Numbered from the stretch's first letter, positions 9,250 through 18,852 are shown. The stretch: 64,000 nt of DNA from Bog-473 sp963707835 (GCA_963707835.1 CAVPRI010000001.1:1302001-1366000); one strand, 5' to 3'. Notes: generated by a model from the sequence alone, not told the origin. Translations and numbers: made by a program.

Positions 9250-10305
9250 TCAGGAGCCGGACGCTGCCGGAACGACGCTGGGCCGGAGGCGCAGCATGTC
9301 GTCGAGGAGGCCCGCCGCCTGCAGTTCCTGAATCCGCCGGAGTCGTACGAAGCTCGACGAGACAAAGTCGTCGTGGCTGAAGTTGTAATCGGTATAGGCC
9401 CGCACCAGCTCGTCGACCCCGGCTGCCACATTCCAGCGAAGCTGCAATTCTGGAAAGACCGTGTTGAGTTTCGAGAAGTCCACCCGGTAATTGCGCAAAT
9501 CCGAACTCGCATCGGGGGCGAACGTCACCCGCGACCCGGCGACGGCCTCTCGGACGAGCTCAGCGATATCGCGCACTTGGACATTGTCCTCAGCACGGCC
9601 GACGTTGAAGGCCTCATCGTGCACCAGCTCACGTGGTGCTTCGAGCATGGCGAGGAAGGAGCGGCAGATATCTTCGACGTGCACCAAGGGCCGCCAGGGC
9701 GACCCATCGCTCTCAAGGTGGACGTTGCCGGTCGTCATGGCTACTGCGGTCAAGTTGTTCACGACGATGTCGAGACGCAAGCGGGGCGAGAACCCATACG
9801 CCGTAGCGTTGCGAAGGTAGGTTGGGCTGAACGAATCATCGGCGAGGCGGGAGAGCTCCTGCTCAGCCATGGCCTTGGTCTCGCCGTAGGGAGTGACCGG
9901 GGCGAGCTCCGCCTCTTCGGTGACCGCTTCTGACCCGGCCGAGCCGTAGAGGCTGCATGAGGACGCAAACAAGAATCGCTCGACGCCGGACTTCTTCGCA
10001 GCCTGACCGAGCCGTACCGTCCCGTCCAGGTTGATGGAATAGGTCGCTGCAGGGTTGAGATGCCCCACGGGATCGTTGGACAGAGCGGCCAAGCAGACGA
10101 CGGCGTCGTATCCCGAGCAGTCCCCGCCCTCGACGTCCCTCAGGTCGATCCTGGCGCGGGAACTGGCGTCCTCGGGCCCAGGACCGAGGTCGCAGCCCTC
10201 GTAGAGTCCGAGGTCGAGTCCCTGGACGGTATGCCCGGCGGCTCGCAGGAACGGGACGAGAACTGCTCCGATGTATCCGCGATCTCCTGCGACGAGGACC
10301 TTCAT
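9250..10305 (-). CDS. NAD-dependent epimerase/dehydratase (extended SDR)
   Basis: A 351-aa extended SDR with the Rossmann motif GDRGYIG at the N-terminus, ASSCSLYG, the catalytic pair in YGETK and the substrate-side segment PWRPLVHVEDICR. It acts on nucleotide sugars and may be the 4,6-dehydratase or a 4-epimerase/reductase step before the 3,5-epimerase. It is the first gene of the leftward run and faces the beta-helix gene across a 307-bp gap. Confidence 0.85.
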   Translation of the reverse strand: MKVLVAGDRGYIGAVLVPFLRAAGHTVQGLDLGLYEGCDLGPGPEDASSRARIDLRDVEGGDCSGYDAVVCLAALSNDPVGHLNPAATYSINLDGTVRLGQAAKKSGVERFLFASSCSLYGSAGSEAVTEEAELAPVTPYGETKAMAEQELSRLADDSFSPTYLRNATAYGFSPRLRLDIVVNNLTAVAMTTGNVHLESDGSPWRPLVHVEDICRSFLAMLEAPRELVHDEAFNVGRAEDNVQVRDIAELVREAVAGSRVTFAPDASSDLRNYRVDFSKLNTVFPELQLRWNVAAGVDELVRAYTDYNFSHDDFVSSSFVRLRRIQELQAAGLLDDMLRLRPSVVPAASGS

Positions 10306-10612
10306 TCTCTACCTCTGCGATCATCTCGAGGTCGGACGAGCCGCAGCGCAACCCGCTGATTGATGGAGCGCAGGCTGCCTTCGCTGATACGGGGTGACCG
10401 AACTTGCCGCTCCGGTCCGGTGGACCCCAAGGGGCGCTGCGCCGCCACGCGATCCGGCGGCGCCGTCCTCGGGGCTCGTTTGTTGTTCAGTTGTTGTGAT
10501 TTGGTGTGGGACGCCACGAGCCATGAATCCAGGGAAGTCCCGCTTTCGGCTGCCAGAATGTGCAAGGTGGCGATGCGGGGGAACGTCCCATGACCATGAG
10601 TTACCAGGGCGT
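10306..10612. promoter_or_regulatory. Divergent intergenic region between epimerase and beta-helix copy 1
   Basis: A 307-bp gap that must hold the outward promoters for the leftward EPS run and for the beta-helix gene. I cannot fix -10/-35 boxes. The only symmetry seen is GGGAACGTCCC near 10580. It is not similar to the sequence before copy 2, so the repeat starts sharply at the GTG. Confidence 0.4.
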
Positions 10613-12181
10613 GTGAACAAGACAAAGATTCGTGTCGGCTGCGCCACAGCGATCGCCCTTCTGGCGGCGGGACTCACGGTGTTCGCCACCGCAGGCCCCT
10701 CGGTGCTCAAAGTGGACCCGGCGTCGGGGAGCAGCGCACCCTCGTCGCCGGTGACGGTCTGCGGGAATGCGTCGTTGCTCACAGGACCCTCTTCTGCTCC
10801 GGCCGGCGCCGTGAGCGTCCCGGCGGGGGACAACAGCGCGCTGTTCGCCGGCGCACTCACCGCGAGCAGGACCTACTGGTTCGCACCGGGCACGCACACG
10901 CTCGGGTCGAGCGAGTTCGCCCAGATCGACGCGTCCAGCAACGACACGCTGATCGGTGGTCCCGGGGCGATCCTCAACGGTCAGAACGAGAACGACTTCG
11001 CCGTGGCGGGCTCGGGCACCAACGTCACCGTCGAGTACCTGACCATCGAGAACTTCACCGCCCCCGAGTCGCAGGCCGCGGTCAACCAGAACCTGAGCAC
11101 GGGTTGGGTGGTCGAGAACTCGACGATCGAGAACAACCCCAACGGGGCCGGCGTGATGGTGGATGCCAACGGCGTGCTCAACAACGACTGCTTGACCAAG
11201 AACGGCCAGTACGGGTTCCAGACCTATTCGGGCTCCGATTCGGTCCCGGTGACCAACCTGACCATTACCAACAACGAGATCAGCTACAACGACACCCGCA
11301 ACTACGACACGAACGGGACCGGCACCTGCGGGTGCACCGGCGGCGCGAAGTTCTGGAACGATCTGGGTGCCACGGTCACGGGGAACTACATCCACGACAA
11401 CGAGTCGGTCGGGCTGTGGATGGATACCAACAACTCCGGCTTCAACGTCAGCGACAACTACTTCTCCCACAACTGGGATGTGGCGATCCAATACGAGATC
11501 TCCTACAACGTCTCGATCACCAACAACACCTTCGTGGACAACGGCTGGATCGCCGGTCCCAACAATCCGGGCACCGGAGCGATCGAGATCAACAATTCCG
11601 GCAGCGACCCCAATGTCCAGGGCGCCTATGCCACCCAATCGGTGATCTCGGGCAACGTGCTGACCGACAACTGGGGCGGGGTGGACATCTACGAGGACGC
11701 CAACCGCTTCTGCGGGACCCAGTCGGACAACACCTCGAACGACTACTGCACGCTCGACAACCCGAGCATCTACACCGTGTCGTCGTGCACCGCCCACGAC
11801 ACCGCCTCGGCCACCCCCGCTCAGAACCCCGACTACTACGACAACTGCCGCTGGAAGAGCCAGAACATCTCGGTCACCAACAACACCTTCAACTTCACGC
11901 CGGCGCACATCGGGTCCAACTGCACCGTGGCCAAGGGCTGCGGCTTCATCGGCCTGTACTCGGAGTGGGGGACCTATGCCCCCTACAGCGGTGCCGCTGT
12001 CCCGTTGAGCCTGGTCAACAAGCAAAAGGCCGTCTTCGCCCACAACACCTACAACGGCCCGCTCGTCTTCGATTCCGCCTACCAGGGCGACACCGTGAGC
12101 TGGGCCCAGTGGAGTGGTGGCTACACCGACCCCAACTCGAACACGGCCGTCAAGGCCCAAGACGCCGGGTCGACGTTCAAC
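10613..12181 (+). repeat. Long direct repeat, copy 1 (1,569 bp)
   Basis: Matches 42888-44456 at a constant offset of 32,275 bases with no indel. Translations in several frames on both strands are the same in both copies, so the DNA appears identical. It begins exactly at the GTG and ends at the codon before the Thr/Ser linker (ACGTTCAAC). About 20 bases of the linker (CACCCCGACGAGCACGAC) match again just after it. Confidence 0.92.
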
Positions 12182-13006
12182 GGGTCAGCAAGCACCCCGA
12201 CGAGCACGACCACGGACGTCCAACACGGATACTGGCTCGTGGGTTCGGACGGCGGGATCTTCACGTTCGGTGCCGCCCAGTTCTACGGTTCCACCGGGTC
12301 GCTCGAGCTCCAGCGCCCCGTCGTGGGCATCACCCCAACAGAGAGCCTCACGGGCTATTGGCTCGTGGCGTCTGACGGGGGCATTTTCTCCTTCGGTGCG
12401 GGCTTCCACGGTTCAATCCCCGGGCTTGGACTCAATCCAGCGGGCTCCGGGCGCCCCCACAGCCTCAATGCCCCCATCGTCGGGATGGTTCCCTCGGTCA
12501 CAGGCCAGGGCTACTTCATGGTCGCGTCGGACGGAGGTGTGTTCGCCTTCGGCGACGCCCAATTTGCCGGCAGCTGTCCGGGCATCGGAGGGTGCGCCGG
12601 CGCAGCAGTAGCCGTCTTGCCTGCTGCGACAGGGAGCGGCTACTGGGTCGTCACAAAGACCGGAGCGGTGTACGGCTTCGGTGACGCCGGCTACTTCGGC
12701 GCTCCCGGTGCTCAGACGACGCCCATCACTTCTGCCGTCGCCACTCCTGACGGCGGGGGGTATTACGTCATGGATGGAGCCGGCCAGGTATTTGCCTATG
12801 GTGATGCCAACTACCTGGGCGGGGCTCCCGCCGGATCGGTGAATGGCTTCGATCCAGCGACCGCCATATTCGCCACCGCTGATGGACGTGGCTATTGGAT
12901 CGCGACTGCCCTCGGGAAGGTGTTCACGTTTGGTGACGCACCGAATGCCGGTGACGAGTCAGGCACGCATCTCAACGGGCCGATTGTCGGCGCCACGGGT
13001 TGGTGA
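10613..13006 (+). CDS. Secreted right-handed beta-helix protein with C-terminal GYWLV-type repeats (copy 1)
   Basis: A 797-aa protein from GTG 10613 (VNKTKIRVGC), the same start as copy 2. A signal peptide is evident: Lys/Arg, then AIALLAAGLTVFATAG. Residues about 60-510 form a parallel beta-helix with Asn-rich turns (LTITNNEISYND, VTGNYIHDNESVGLW, VSITNNTFVDNG). This fold serves polysaccharide lyases and C5-epimerases, but the DPHD motif of AlgG-type epimerases is not seen. After a Thr/Ser linker (STPTSTTTD) come six repeats of about 40 aa, each beginning GYW/GYF and containing DGGxFxFGDA; six blades would suit a beta-propeller. The first 1,569 bases are repeated at 42888. It probably acts outside the cell on or in the EPS. 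Confidence 0.85.
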   Translation: MNKTKIRVGCATAIALLAAGLTVFATAGPSVLKVDPASGSSAPSSPVTVCGNASLLTGPSSAPAGAVSVPAGDNSALFAGALTASRTYWFAPGTHTLGSSEFAQIDASSNDTLIGGPGAILNGQNENDFAVAGSGTNVTVEYLTIENFTAPESQAAVNQNLSTGWVVENSTIENNPNGAGVMVDANGVLNNDCLTKNGQYGFQTYSGSDSVPVTNLTITNNEISYNDTRNYDTNGTGTCGCTGGAKFWNDLGATVTGNYIHDNESVGLWMDTNNSGFNVSDNYFSHNWDVAIQYEISYNVSITNNTFVDNGWIAGPNNPGTGAIEINNSGSDPNVQGAYATQSVISGNVLTDNWGGVDIYEDANRFCGTQSDNTSNDYCTLDNPSIYTVSSCTAHDTASATPAQNPDYYDNCRWKSQNISVTNNTFNFTPAHIGSNCTVAKGCGFIGLYSEWGTYAPYSGAAVPLSLVNKQKAVFAHNTYNGPLVFDSAYQGDTVSWAQWSGGYTDPNSNTAVKAQDAGSTFNGSASTPTSTTTDVQHGYWLVGSDGGIFTFGAAQFYGSTGSLELQRPVVGITPTESLTGYWLVASDGGIFSFGAGFHGSIPGLGLNPAGSGRPHSLNAPIVGMVPSVTGQGYFMVASDGGVFAFGDAQFAGSCPGIGGCAGAAVAVLPAATGSGYWVVTKTGAVYGFGDAGYFGAPGAQTTPITSAVATPDGGGYYVMDGAGQVFAYGDANYLGGAPAGSVNGFDPATAIFATADGRGYWIATALGKVFTFGDAPNAGDESGTHLNGPIVGATGW

Positions 13007-13044
13007 GCTGAGATCTCTGACGTCCTGAAATGAGGGTGTCTGAC

Positions 13045-14013
13045 CTAGACCGTCGTAGTGGTCGTGACCTCATTCGTAGGTCCGTGCTGGTCTGCGGATT
13101 CCTCGAGGAACGGGGGAGGGAACACAAGCGTGGATCCGGGGGGCGGGGCTCCGAACAGTCGGGTGACCAGATCCTCCTCAAAGGCTGCGTTGTCAGAGAC
13201 TCGGCGGAAATCCCGGATGGAAGTACCCGTGCAGGAGACGTCCACGAGCGGAGCACCACGACCGGCTAGTAAGTCGGCCACATCGACCGTACGAAAGTCG
13301 ATGCTGAAACGGGCGGCTCCCGAAGTGTTCGGAATGGAGGCGTGCAGTTGGGAGCCCGAGAACAGCATGACCGCTCCTGCGGGCGGAACCAAGGTGAGGC
13401 CGTCCACCGCTGCCTCGTTCAGCGCGGCTGGCCGCGCCTGCTGTTCGTGCTGAGGTCTGCGCAGCGGTGTTCAGGCGAGCGGTGTTGATCCGGTAGTAGT
13501 CGAATTCGTCGGAGGTGTTCGTGACGGCTCGATCGAAGTTGTCGGGGTTGAAGCGCATGGCATTGTTCTCGCGAACGTTGAGGACCGGGAGCCACCAGTT
13601 GACTTGCTGCGCGGGTGCGCTGTACCAGACATCGCGATGCCAGGGGAAGGCGTAAGCAATGCCAGTCGTCAAGTGCCCGACGGGAAAGGACGTGCGCGGC
13701 TTCGGGACATCGTAATGCGTTCTTTGAGCGCTGAAGCCCGCCTCACGGATCACCCGACGGACGAGTTCCTTCGATTCGGGCGCGTGGATAAAGAGCGGCT
13801 TCCACCAGCCGAGCAGCTGTGCCATCTCGGCCTTGTCAATGTGCTCATGGGCCCGCTCCGGGTCATAAGGTCGGAAGAGCTCCACGAGTTGCTCGCGGTG
13901 TAGTCGACGAGATCCCGGACCGAGGAGAGATTCGTGAGAATGACTATGTCTCCGTCGTAGATGTTCTGTCGAAGGAGTGCAGCCGGCAGCCCGGGATCGA
14001 CGAAGACGTTCAT
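13045..14013 (-). pseudogene. Phytanoyl-CoA dioxygenase-like 2-oxoglutarate oxygenase, frame-interrupted
   Basis: Pieces of one Fe(II)/2-oxoglutarate oxygenase. ATG 14013 (MNVFVDPGLPAALLRQN) has a strong GGAAGGAG site upstream and runs to VRDLVDYT near 13905. It resumes one frame over as REQLVELFRPYDPERAHEH through GIAYAFPWHRDVWYS, where HRD is the metal-binding His-x-Asp. Near 13440-13470 the frame changes back, giving LNEAAVDGLTLVPPAGAV and SQLHASIPNTSGAARFSIDF, the distal His and 2OG-binding Arg. Restoring one C near 13905 repairs the first break. The intact product would be about 320 aa and may hydroxylate an EPS precursor. Confidence 0.75.
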
Positions 14014-14724
14014 AATCCGGGCTCCTTCCCGGATCCGCGTTGCGCGGTGCGTGACCGCTCCCCGTGCAGGTGCAATCGGCTGCAGCACGGACTTGGTGCA
14101 GGTGAATGCCTCCGAGTAGGGCGCCCGGCATTCCATGCCCCTCAGACGAGCCAAGCCCAAGAAGACCTCGTCGTCCCACCAGTCGCGAGTGGCCTGGGAC
14201 GGGAAGCACTTGTGCAGAAGTTCCACCTTGCGGTGTGCCACATCAGCCGTCAGGGGAACATACATGGATGGGCGCCCGAGGTCACCGTCCCATTTCGGGA
14301 TCTCGTACGCCAAGGCGAACTGGTCTCGGAAGACCGTCGGCAACACCTCACCGATCGTGCGGTGGTCCTGATGGGCATCATGGGGAGATGGTGCCAGAAC
14401 GAGGTCAGGCGCCCACGTGCGAGCCACCGCTTCGAGGACGTTCTTTACGCGGTCCCATACAGCGGGAAGACGACCTTCGGGCAACTGGTGGAGATCAATG
14501 GTGAGATGCGCCCCAGGAAGGAAGGCAGAGGCAGCGTGTCGTGCTTCGGCGTGGCGTTCCTCGGTCCCGGTCAGGACCACATAACGAGCTCGTAAACCGG
14601 GATGACTCTCGGCGAGGGTGAGCAGGGTCCCACCTGCCCCGATCTCAATGTCGTCGGGGTGCGCGCCGATCGCCAAGACCGTCAATGGTCTGTCCGCAGG
14701 CAAACCGAGATCAAGGGGAAGCAC
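14014..14724 (-). CDS. PIG-L family deacetylase
   Basis: LmbE-like zinc deacetylase with the metal motif AIGAHPDDIEIGAGGTLL and the later His pair in APSPHDAHQDHRTIGE. It would remove acetyl groups from N-acetylated sugars. It starts 15 bases after the nucleotidyltransferase. No stop occurs before the ATG of the next gene at 14013, so the open frame runs on to 13750. Either the natural stop was lost by a small frameshift near the C-terminus, or the two products are fused. The 237-aa length to that point fits a complete PIG-L protein. Confidence 0.8.
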
Positions 14725-14739
14725 GGCCCGGTCGGATCT

Positions 14740-15600
14740 TCAAGGCCTGGCGTGCCGCATGAGCTCGCGAACGGGAACGGCGTCACCGGAGGGGTCGAAA
14801 CTCCGAGGAGAAAGCCCGGATCGTTCCCGATCCCAGATCATCCACGGGCAGTCGGCGCGGTGGTAACGCTCATCGAGCTGTGCTCGCTCCTTCACGGTGT
14901 CGGCCGGAGACCAGTAGCCCTTGTACGGGTAGGCCATCACGCGCCCACGACGGACCAGACGGACGAGCGCATCCTCGACCAGATCCTCGTCCTCGTGGAG
15001 CTCGTCGAAGATCTCAGGTCGAAACAGGAAGTATCCCCCGTTCTCCCAGTGACGTAGATCCCGCATGGGCGTGACGCTGGTGATCACGCCGTTGTCTGCG
15101 ATGTCCACCGCATGATGAGAAGACTGGGGAGGGACTGCCAACAGGCTGGCCACGGCGCCACTGGAAGAGAAGCGGTCGATCATGTCAGGCAGCGGGGCGT
15201 CCGTGAGGACGTCTGCGTAATTCGCCATGAACATGGGCTCGTCCTCGACAAAGCGGCGGACCCGACGGAGGCGTTCCCCGATCGGGGAGTTCAGGCCGGT
15301 GTCGACCAATGTGATCTGCCAATCGGAGATGTCGGTTCTGAACAGCTTTGGCTCATGGGTGCCGCGCTCCAGGACGAAGTCGTTGGAGCGTGTTTCGTCG
15401 TAGTTGAGGAAGAAGTCCTTCACGGCTGAGGCGCCATAGCCGAGGCACAGGACGAAGTCGGTATGCCCGAAGTGGGCGTAATACCGCATGACGTGCCAGA
15501 CCAGCGGGCGCTCACCGACCAGTGCCATGGGTTTGGGGCCGGTCGTGACGCCGTCACGCATTCGCATTCCGAGACCGCCACAGAACAAAACCACTTTCAT
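14740..15600 (-). CDS. Sugar-1-phosphate nucleotidyltransferase, glucose-1-phosphate cytidylyltransferase-like
   Basis: A 286-aa nucleotidyltransferase. VVLFCGGLGMRMRDG is the nucleotide loop, followed by GPKPMALVGERPLVWHVMRYY and DFVLCLGYGASAVKDFF, closely patterned like RfbF (CDP-glucose synthesis). ENGGYFLFRPEIFDEL and GYWSPADTVKE are also family features. It would charge a hexose-1-phosphate for the C-methylated or deoxy branch of the EPS. It is 14 bases downstream of the methyltransferase gene, so both belong to one operon. Confidence 0.83.
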   Translation of the reverse strand: MKVVLFCGGLGMRMRDGVTTGPKPMALVGERPLVWHVMRYYAHFGHTDFVLCLGYGASAVKDFFLNYDETRSNDFVLERGTHEPKLFRTDISDWQITLVDTGLNSPIGERLRRVRRFVEDEPMFMANYADVLTDAPLPDMIDRFSSSGAVASLLAVPPQSSHHAVDIADNGVITSVTPMRDLRHWENGGYFLFRPEIFDELHEDEDLVEDALVRLVRRGRVMAYPYKGYWSPADTVKERAQLDERYHRADCPWMIWDRERSGLSPRSFDPSGDAVPVRELMRHARP

Positions 15601-15614
15601 GTCGTCACCTCGAC

Positions 15615-16847
15615 TCAGACGATTTCGAGTTCCGGAATAGCAAAGACCAGGCGCGCTCCCCAGGAACGGACGTAATCGAGCTGCGCGGAGATCTCTTCAC
15701 GCAGGTTCCACGGGAGGACGAGTACGTAGTCCGGCTGCGTCTCGGCCAGCCGCTCGGGCGGGTAGATCGGAATGTGGGTCCCCGGCAGATACGTGCCTTG
15801 CTTCACTGGACTGCGGTCCACTGTGTACTGGACGAGATCCTCCCGAATACCGCAGTGGTTGAGCAGCGTGTTTCCCTTTCCGGGTGCGCCGTATCCCGCG
15901 ACAGACCGCCCGCTCCTAGCAGCCTCGACGAGAAAGTCGAGTAGATCGCCCTTGATCTGCAGTACCTCAGCAGCGAATCCCGCATGCCCGGCGAGCGTGT
16001 GCAACCCCGCCAGGCCCTCTTCGTCGAGCAGGGCCTTCACTCGCGGCGTCGGCTCGCCCGGGTACTCCTCCAAACGGGCGTAGACGCGCAGCGATCCGCC
16101 GTGCGTGTCCAATTCCTCGACATCGAAAACTCGGAGCCCCGCTGTGGCCAGTGCTCTGGACGCGGTGAGGAGGGAGAGGTACGAGTAGTGCTCGTGATAG
16201 ATGGTGTCGAACTGGCGCCGTTGCATGAGTCGAAGGAGGTGTGGGAACTCCAGAGAGATCTCTCCCGTATCCTTCACGAGTGCCCGCAGACCGGCCGCGA
16301 AGTCCCTGATGTCAGGGACGTGGGGGAAGACGTTGTTCGCCACCACCAGATCGGCCTGTCCGTAGCGCTCTGCGATATCGCTGCCGGTAGCGGCGCCCAA
16401 GAACTGAACGACAGACGGAATGCCGATGGATTGGGCCACCTCGGCGACATTCTTCGCAGGCTCGATACCCAGGACGGGGATGTTCCGGGCCATGAAGTGC
16501 TGCAGGAGGTATCCATCGTTGCTCGCAACCTCGACGACGAGGGCGTCTGACGAAAGCGTGAGACGATCGATCATGAGATCAGCGAACCGCTTGGCGTGGG
16601 CAACCCAGGAGTCCGAGTACGAAGAGAAGTATGCGTAGTCAGAAAAGATCTCCTCACCAGACACGTACGCCGGTAGCTGGACAAGAAGACAGGATGTGCA
16701 CTGACGCACGTGCAGCGGGTAGAAGATCTCAGGTTGGTCCAGCTGGTCTGCCGACACGTAACTCTCGCAAAGCGGTGACATCCCCAGGTCGACAAAGGTC
16801 TGGGTGAGGCACTGGCCGCACAGGCGGCATACACACTTGGACGACAT
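15615..16847 (-). CDS. Sugar C-methyltransferase (class I SAM-dependent, zinc-binding N-terminus)
   Basis: A 410-aa protein of the TylC3/TcaB9 C-methyltransferase family, starting at ATG 16847. The N-terminal zinc site uses CRLCGQCL and RQCTSCLLVQLP. The SAM site is VVEVASNDGYLLQHF. The catalytic segment reads FDTIYHEHYSYLS. The C-terminal putative nucleotide-binding part contains GYGAPGKGNTLLNHCG. It would add a methyl branch to an NDP-4-keto sugar. It heads the leftward operon with the nucleotidyltransferase and deacetylase, and a divergent relative starts 249 bases away. Confidence 0.88.
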   Translation of the reverse strand: MSSKCVCRLCGQCLTQTFVDLGMSPLCESYVSADQLDQPEIFYPLHVRQCTSCLLVQLPAYVSGEEIFSDYAYFSSYSDSWVAHAKRFADLMIDRLTLSSDALVVEVASNDGYLLQHFMARNIPVLGIEPAKNVAEVAQSIGIPSVVQFLGAATGSDIAERYGQADLVVANNVFPHVPDIRDFAAGLRALVKDTGEISLEFPHLLRLMQRRQFDTIYHEHYSYLSLLTASRALATAGLRVFDVEELDTHGGSLRVYARLEEYPGEPTPRVKALLDEEGLAGLHTLAGHAGFAAEVLQIKGDLLDFLVEAARSGRSVAGYGAPGKGNTLLNHCGIREDLVQYTVDRSPVKQGTYLPGTHIPIYPPERLAETQPDYVLVLPWNLREEISAQLDYVRSWGARLVFAIPELEIV

Positions 16848-17096
16848 GACTCCTCGTTTCGACACGAGAGCGAACAAGTGAGAAGAGATGCGGAGATCCA
16901 CCTTGATACGCAGGCCAAGAACCTCAGAGTGAGGCCTTTCGTGGGATCGGCGAGCGTCCCGCCTCGGCGGTGTCGCTCGACACCGTGGGTTCCGTGCCGT
17001 ATCAGACGCGCCAGGGGTCGCTCTGTAGGAATGTCGCGGTGGGCCCTGATGAGGCGACCCCAGGTGGCCGGCATCCCCGTCGAGAGAGGAGTCCTG

Positions 17097-18224
17097 GTGG
17101 GCAGTCATGCCTGTCGCTCGTGCGCGGGGGAATCTGGTGACCTGGTGCTCGATCTCGGCAATCAGCCCGCGTGCGATCATTTCCCGGGGCTCGACGTCCG
17201 GAATTCCGATCCGACGTATCCGCTGCGGATGTGGCTGTGCTCGACCTGCGGCTTGGCACAGCTCGTCGGCGAGCCGATCGTGGCCGAGGAGCCGCTCGGT
17301 TCTGAGCCGGATGCACTCGTGGCGCAAGCTGTCGATGCGGTCGAGCGGCTTGCTTCCGCTGGGTATCTACCGGACCGAAGTCGGGTGGTCGAGTTCGCCA
17401 GCCCCCATGGGGGTTCGTGGCTGGGACCGTTGGCCGAGCGGGGTATGACGCCCGTTACCGACGGCGGACCCGGGGATCTGGTCATCGACTCCTTCGGCAT
17501 GATGCACGCCTCTGATCAGGCGGCGGCCTTGGCCGAGAGGATTGCCCGGGTCGCGTCCGGCGGCAACCTCCTTCTCCAGTATCACTCCCTGGAGACGATT
17601 GTTCGGCTCGGCCAGTGGAACGCACTTCGGCACGGACACTTCGCGTACTACTCGACCAGCGCGCTCGTGGGGATGTTGGAAGCAAACGGATTCAGTCCTC
17701 GGGCAGCGTGGCACTTCGACCTCTACGGTGGCACCATCCTGTTGGCAGCCTGCCGCACATCCGATGGACGGGCGGACCTCGACGGCTCGGTAGCTGCGCT
17801 CTTGTCAGGGGACGCCTCCCGGGGAGTTCGAGATCCCGAAGCAGTCCGCTCGCTGCAGGACCAGGCGGAAGCGCACGCACGCGGGCTTCGCGACTGGCTC
17901 GAACTGCAGCGAAACGATGGAAGAATGGTCATCGGGTACGGCGCCGCCTCGCGTGCGGTCGCGCTTCTCTGCAAGGCCGAGGTGGACCGGCGACTCCTAA
18001 CGGCAGTCGTTGATTCGTCGACGGCAAAGCACGGGCTGCGCATGCCAGGAACGGACGTTCCCATAGTCGGCCCGGCCACGCTGGCAACGCTGGGCCGACG
18101 CGACGTTCTCCTGTTCGTACCCGATTTGCTCGCCGAGGTACGTAGGGACTTTCCAGAGGTTGAAGCGGGCGGTGGCAGATGGGTGGATGCCGAAGCGCTG
18201 CGCGTCGGGCTCCCTACCCGCTGA
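17097..18224 (+). CDS. Divergent C-methyltransferase-like protein with altered catalytic motifs
   Basis: A 375-aa relative of the 15615-16847 product. GTG 17097 is chosen for the AGAGAGGA site 6 bases upstream; the open frame extends further but without homology. Zinc Cys pairs remain (HACRSCAG, LCSTCGLAQL). The SAM motif is changed from EVASNDG to VVEFASPHGGSW, and the catalytic HEH is replaced by RHGHFAYYS. The C-terminal GYGAASRAVALLCKA domain is kept. It may be a scaffold, or an enzyme with a different reaction. Its stop overlaps the convergent sigma-factor gene by 11 bases. Confidence 0.72.
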   Translation: MGSHACRSCAGESGDLVLDLGNQPACDHFPGLDVRNSDPTYPLRMWLCSTCGLAQLVGEPIVAEEPLGSEPDALVAQAVDAVERLASAGYLPDRSRVVEFASPHGGSWLGPLAERGMTPVTDGGPGDLVIDSFGMMHASDQAAALAERIARVASGGNLLLQYHSLETIVRLGQWNALRHGHFAYYSTSALVGMLEANGFSPRAAWHFDLYGGTILLAACRTSDGRADLDGSVAALLSGDASRGVRDPEAVRSLQDQAEAHARGLRDWLELQRNDGRMVIGYGAASRAVALLCKAEVDRRLLTAVVDSSTAKHGLRMPGTDVPIVGPATLATLGRRDVLLFVPDLLAEVRRDFPEVEAGGGRWVDAEALRVGLPTR

Positions 18225-18852
18225 CCGGAGCTTCCATCCGGGCCAGTATCTCCCGTAGGTGGTCGAGGCAGCGTCCCCTAGTCGGACCGATACTCCCGAT
18301 TGGCATGTTGAGCTGGTCGGCGATTTCCTTGTATGGAAAATTGTCGTCGCCCATCAACAGGCCGAGAAGCCGTTGGCAGCGAGGCGATAGCTGTTCCGCC
18401 GCCACTCGTATGGCTGTTTCCTGCTCATCTCTGAGCAGCGCAGCGTCAAGAGGATCCGCCTTGTCGTCGGCGATGAAGTACACCAGGTCGTTCGCGGACA
18501 CAACTACTTGCCGGGTGGCGATCCGCAGGCTCTCACGCCTCGAAGTGGTCGCCAGCCAGGCACCCAGACGCTCGGGTTGTTCAATTCGATCGAGATTCTC
18601 GACAAGTCGCAGCCAAGTCGTTTGACAGACTTCCGCGACGTCGGCATCACTCAACCGGCACCGTCTGGCGATTGCCGCCACCAAGCCACCGAAACGGCTG
18701 ATCAGTGCCTCCCAGGCCGCGCCCACCCCATCGCGCGCCTGGGCCACGATCACGATGAGGTCGGCATCGTCGGCTGAACCCGTTCCGTTATCCCAAGCAC
18801 GGCTGCGACGGGTATCCGCCGCCTGATTGATCGCCACCACAATTCGCTCCAT
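18214..18852 (-). CDS. ECF-type RNA polymerase sigma factor
   Basis: A 212-aa sigma-70 family protein. Region 2 spans about residues 40-110 (LISRFGGLVAAIARRC, CQTTWLRLVENLDRI, RLGAWLATTSRRE). Region 4 spans about 150-205 (LSPRCQRLLGLLMGD, KEIADQLNMPIGSIGPTRGRC). No anti-sigma factor is adjacent. Its place inside the EPS locus suggests it drives some of these genes; that is inference. Confidence 0.88.
   Translation of the reverse strand: MERIVVAINQAADTRRSRAWDNGTGSADDADLIVIVAQARDGVGAAWEALISRFGGLVAAIARRCRLSDADVAEVCQTTWLRLVENLDRIEQPERLGAWLATTSRRESLRIATRQVVVSANDLVYFIADDKADPLDAALLRDEQETAIRVAAEQLSPRCQRLLGLLMGDDNFPYKEIADQLNMPIGSIGPTRGRCLDHLREILARMEAPVSG

Noticed and set aside
10601..12160. 519-codon open frame antisense to beta-helix copy 1 (and its 566-codon twin at 42849-44549)
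   Set aside because: Low-complexity Val/Gly/Arg/Asp composition typical of the complement of an Asn/Thr-rich high-GC gene; no domain, start site or signal.
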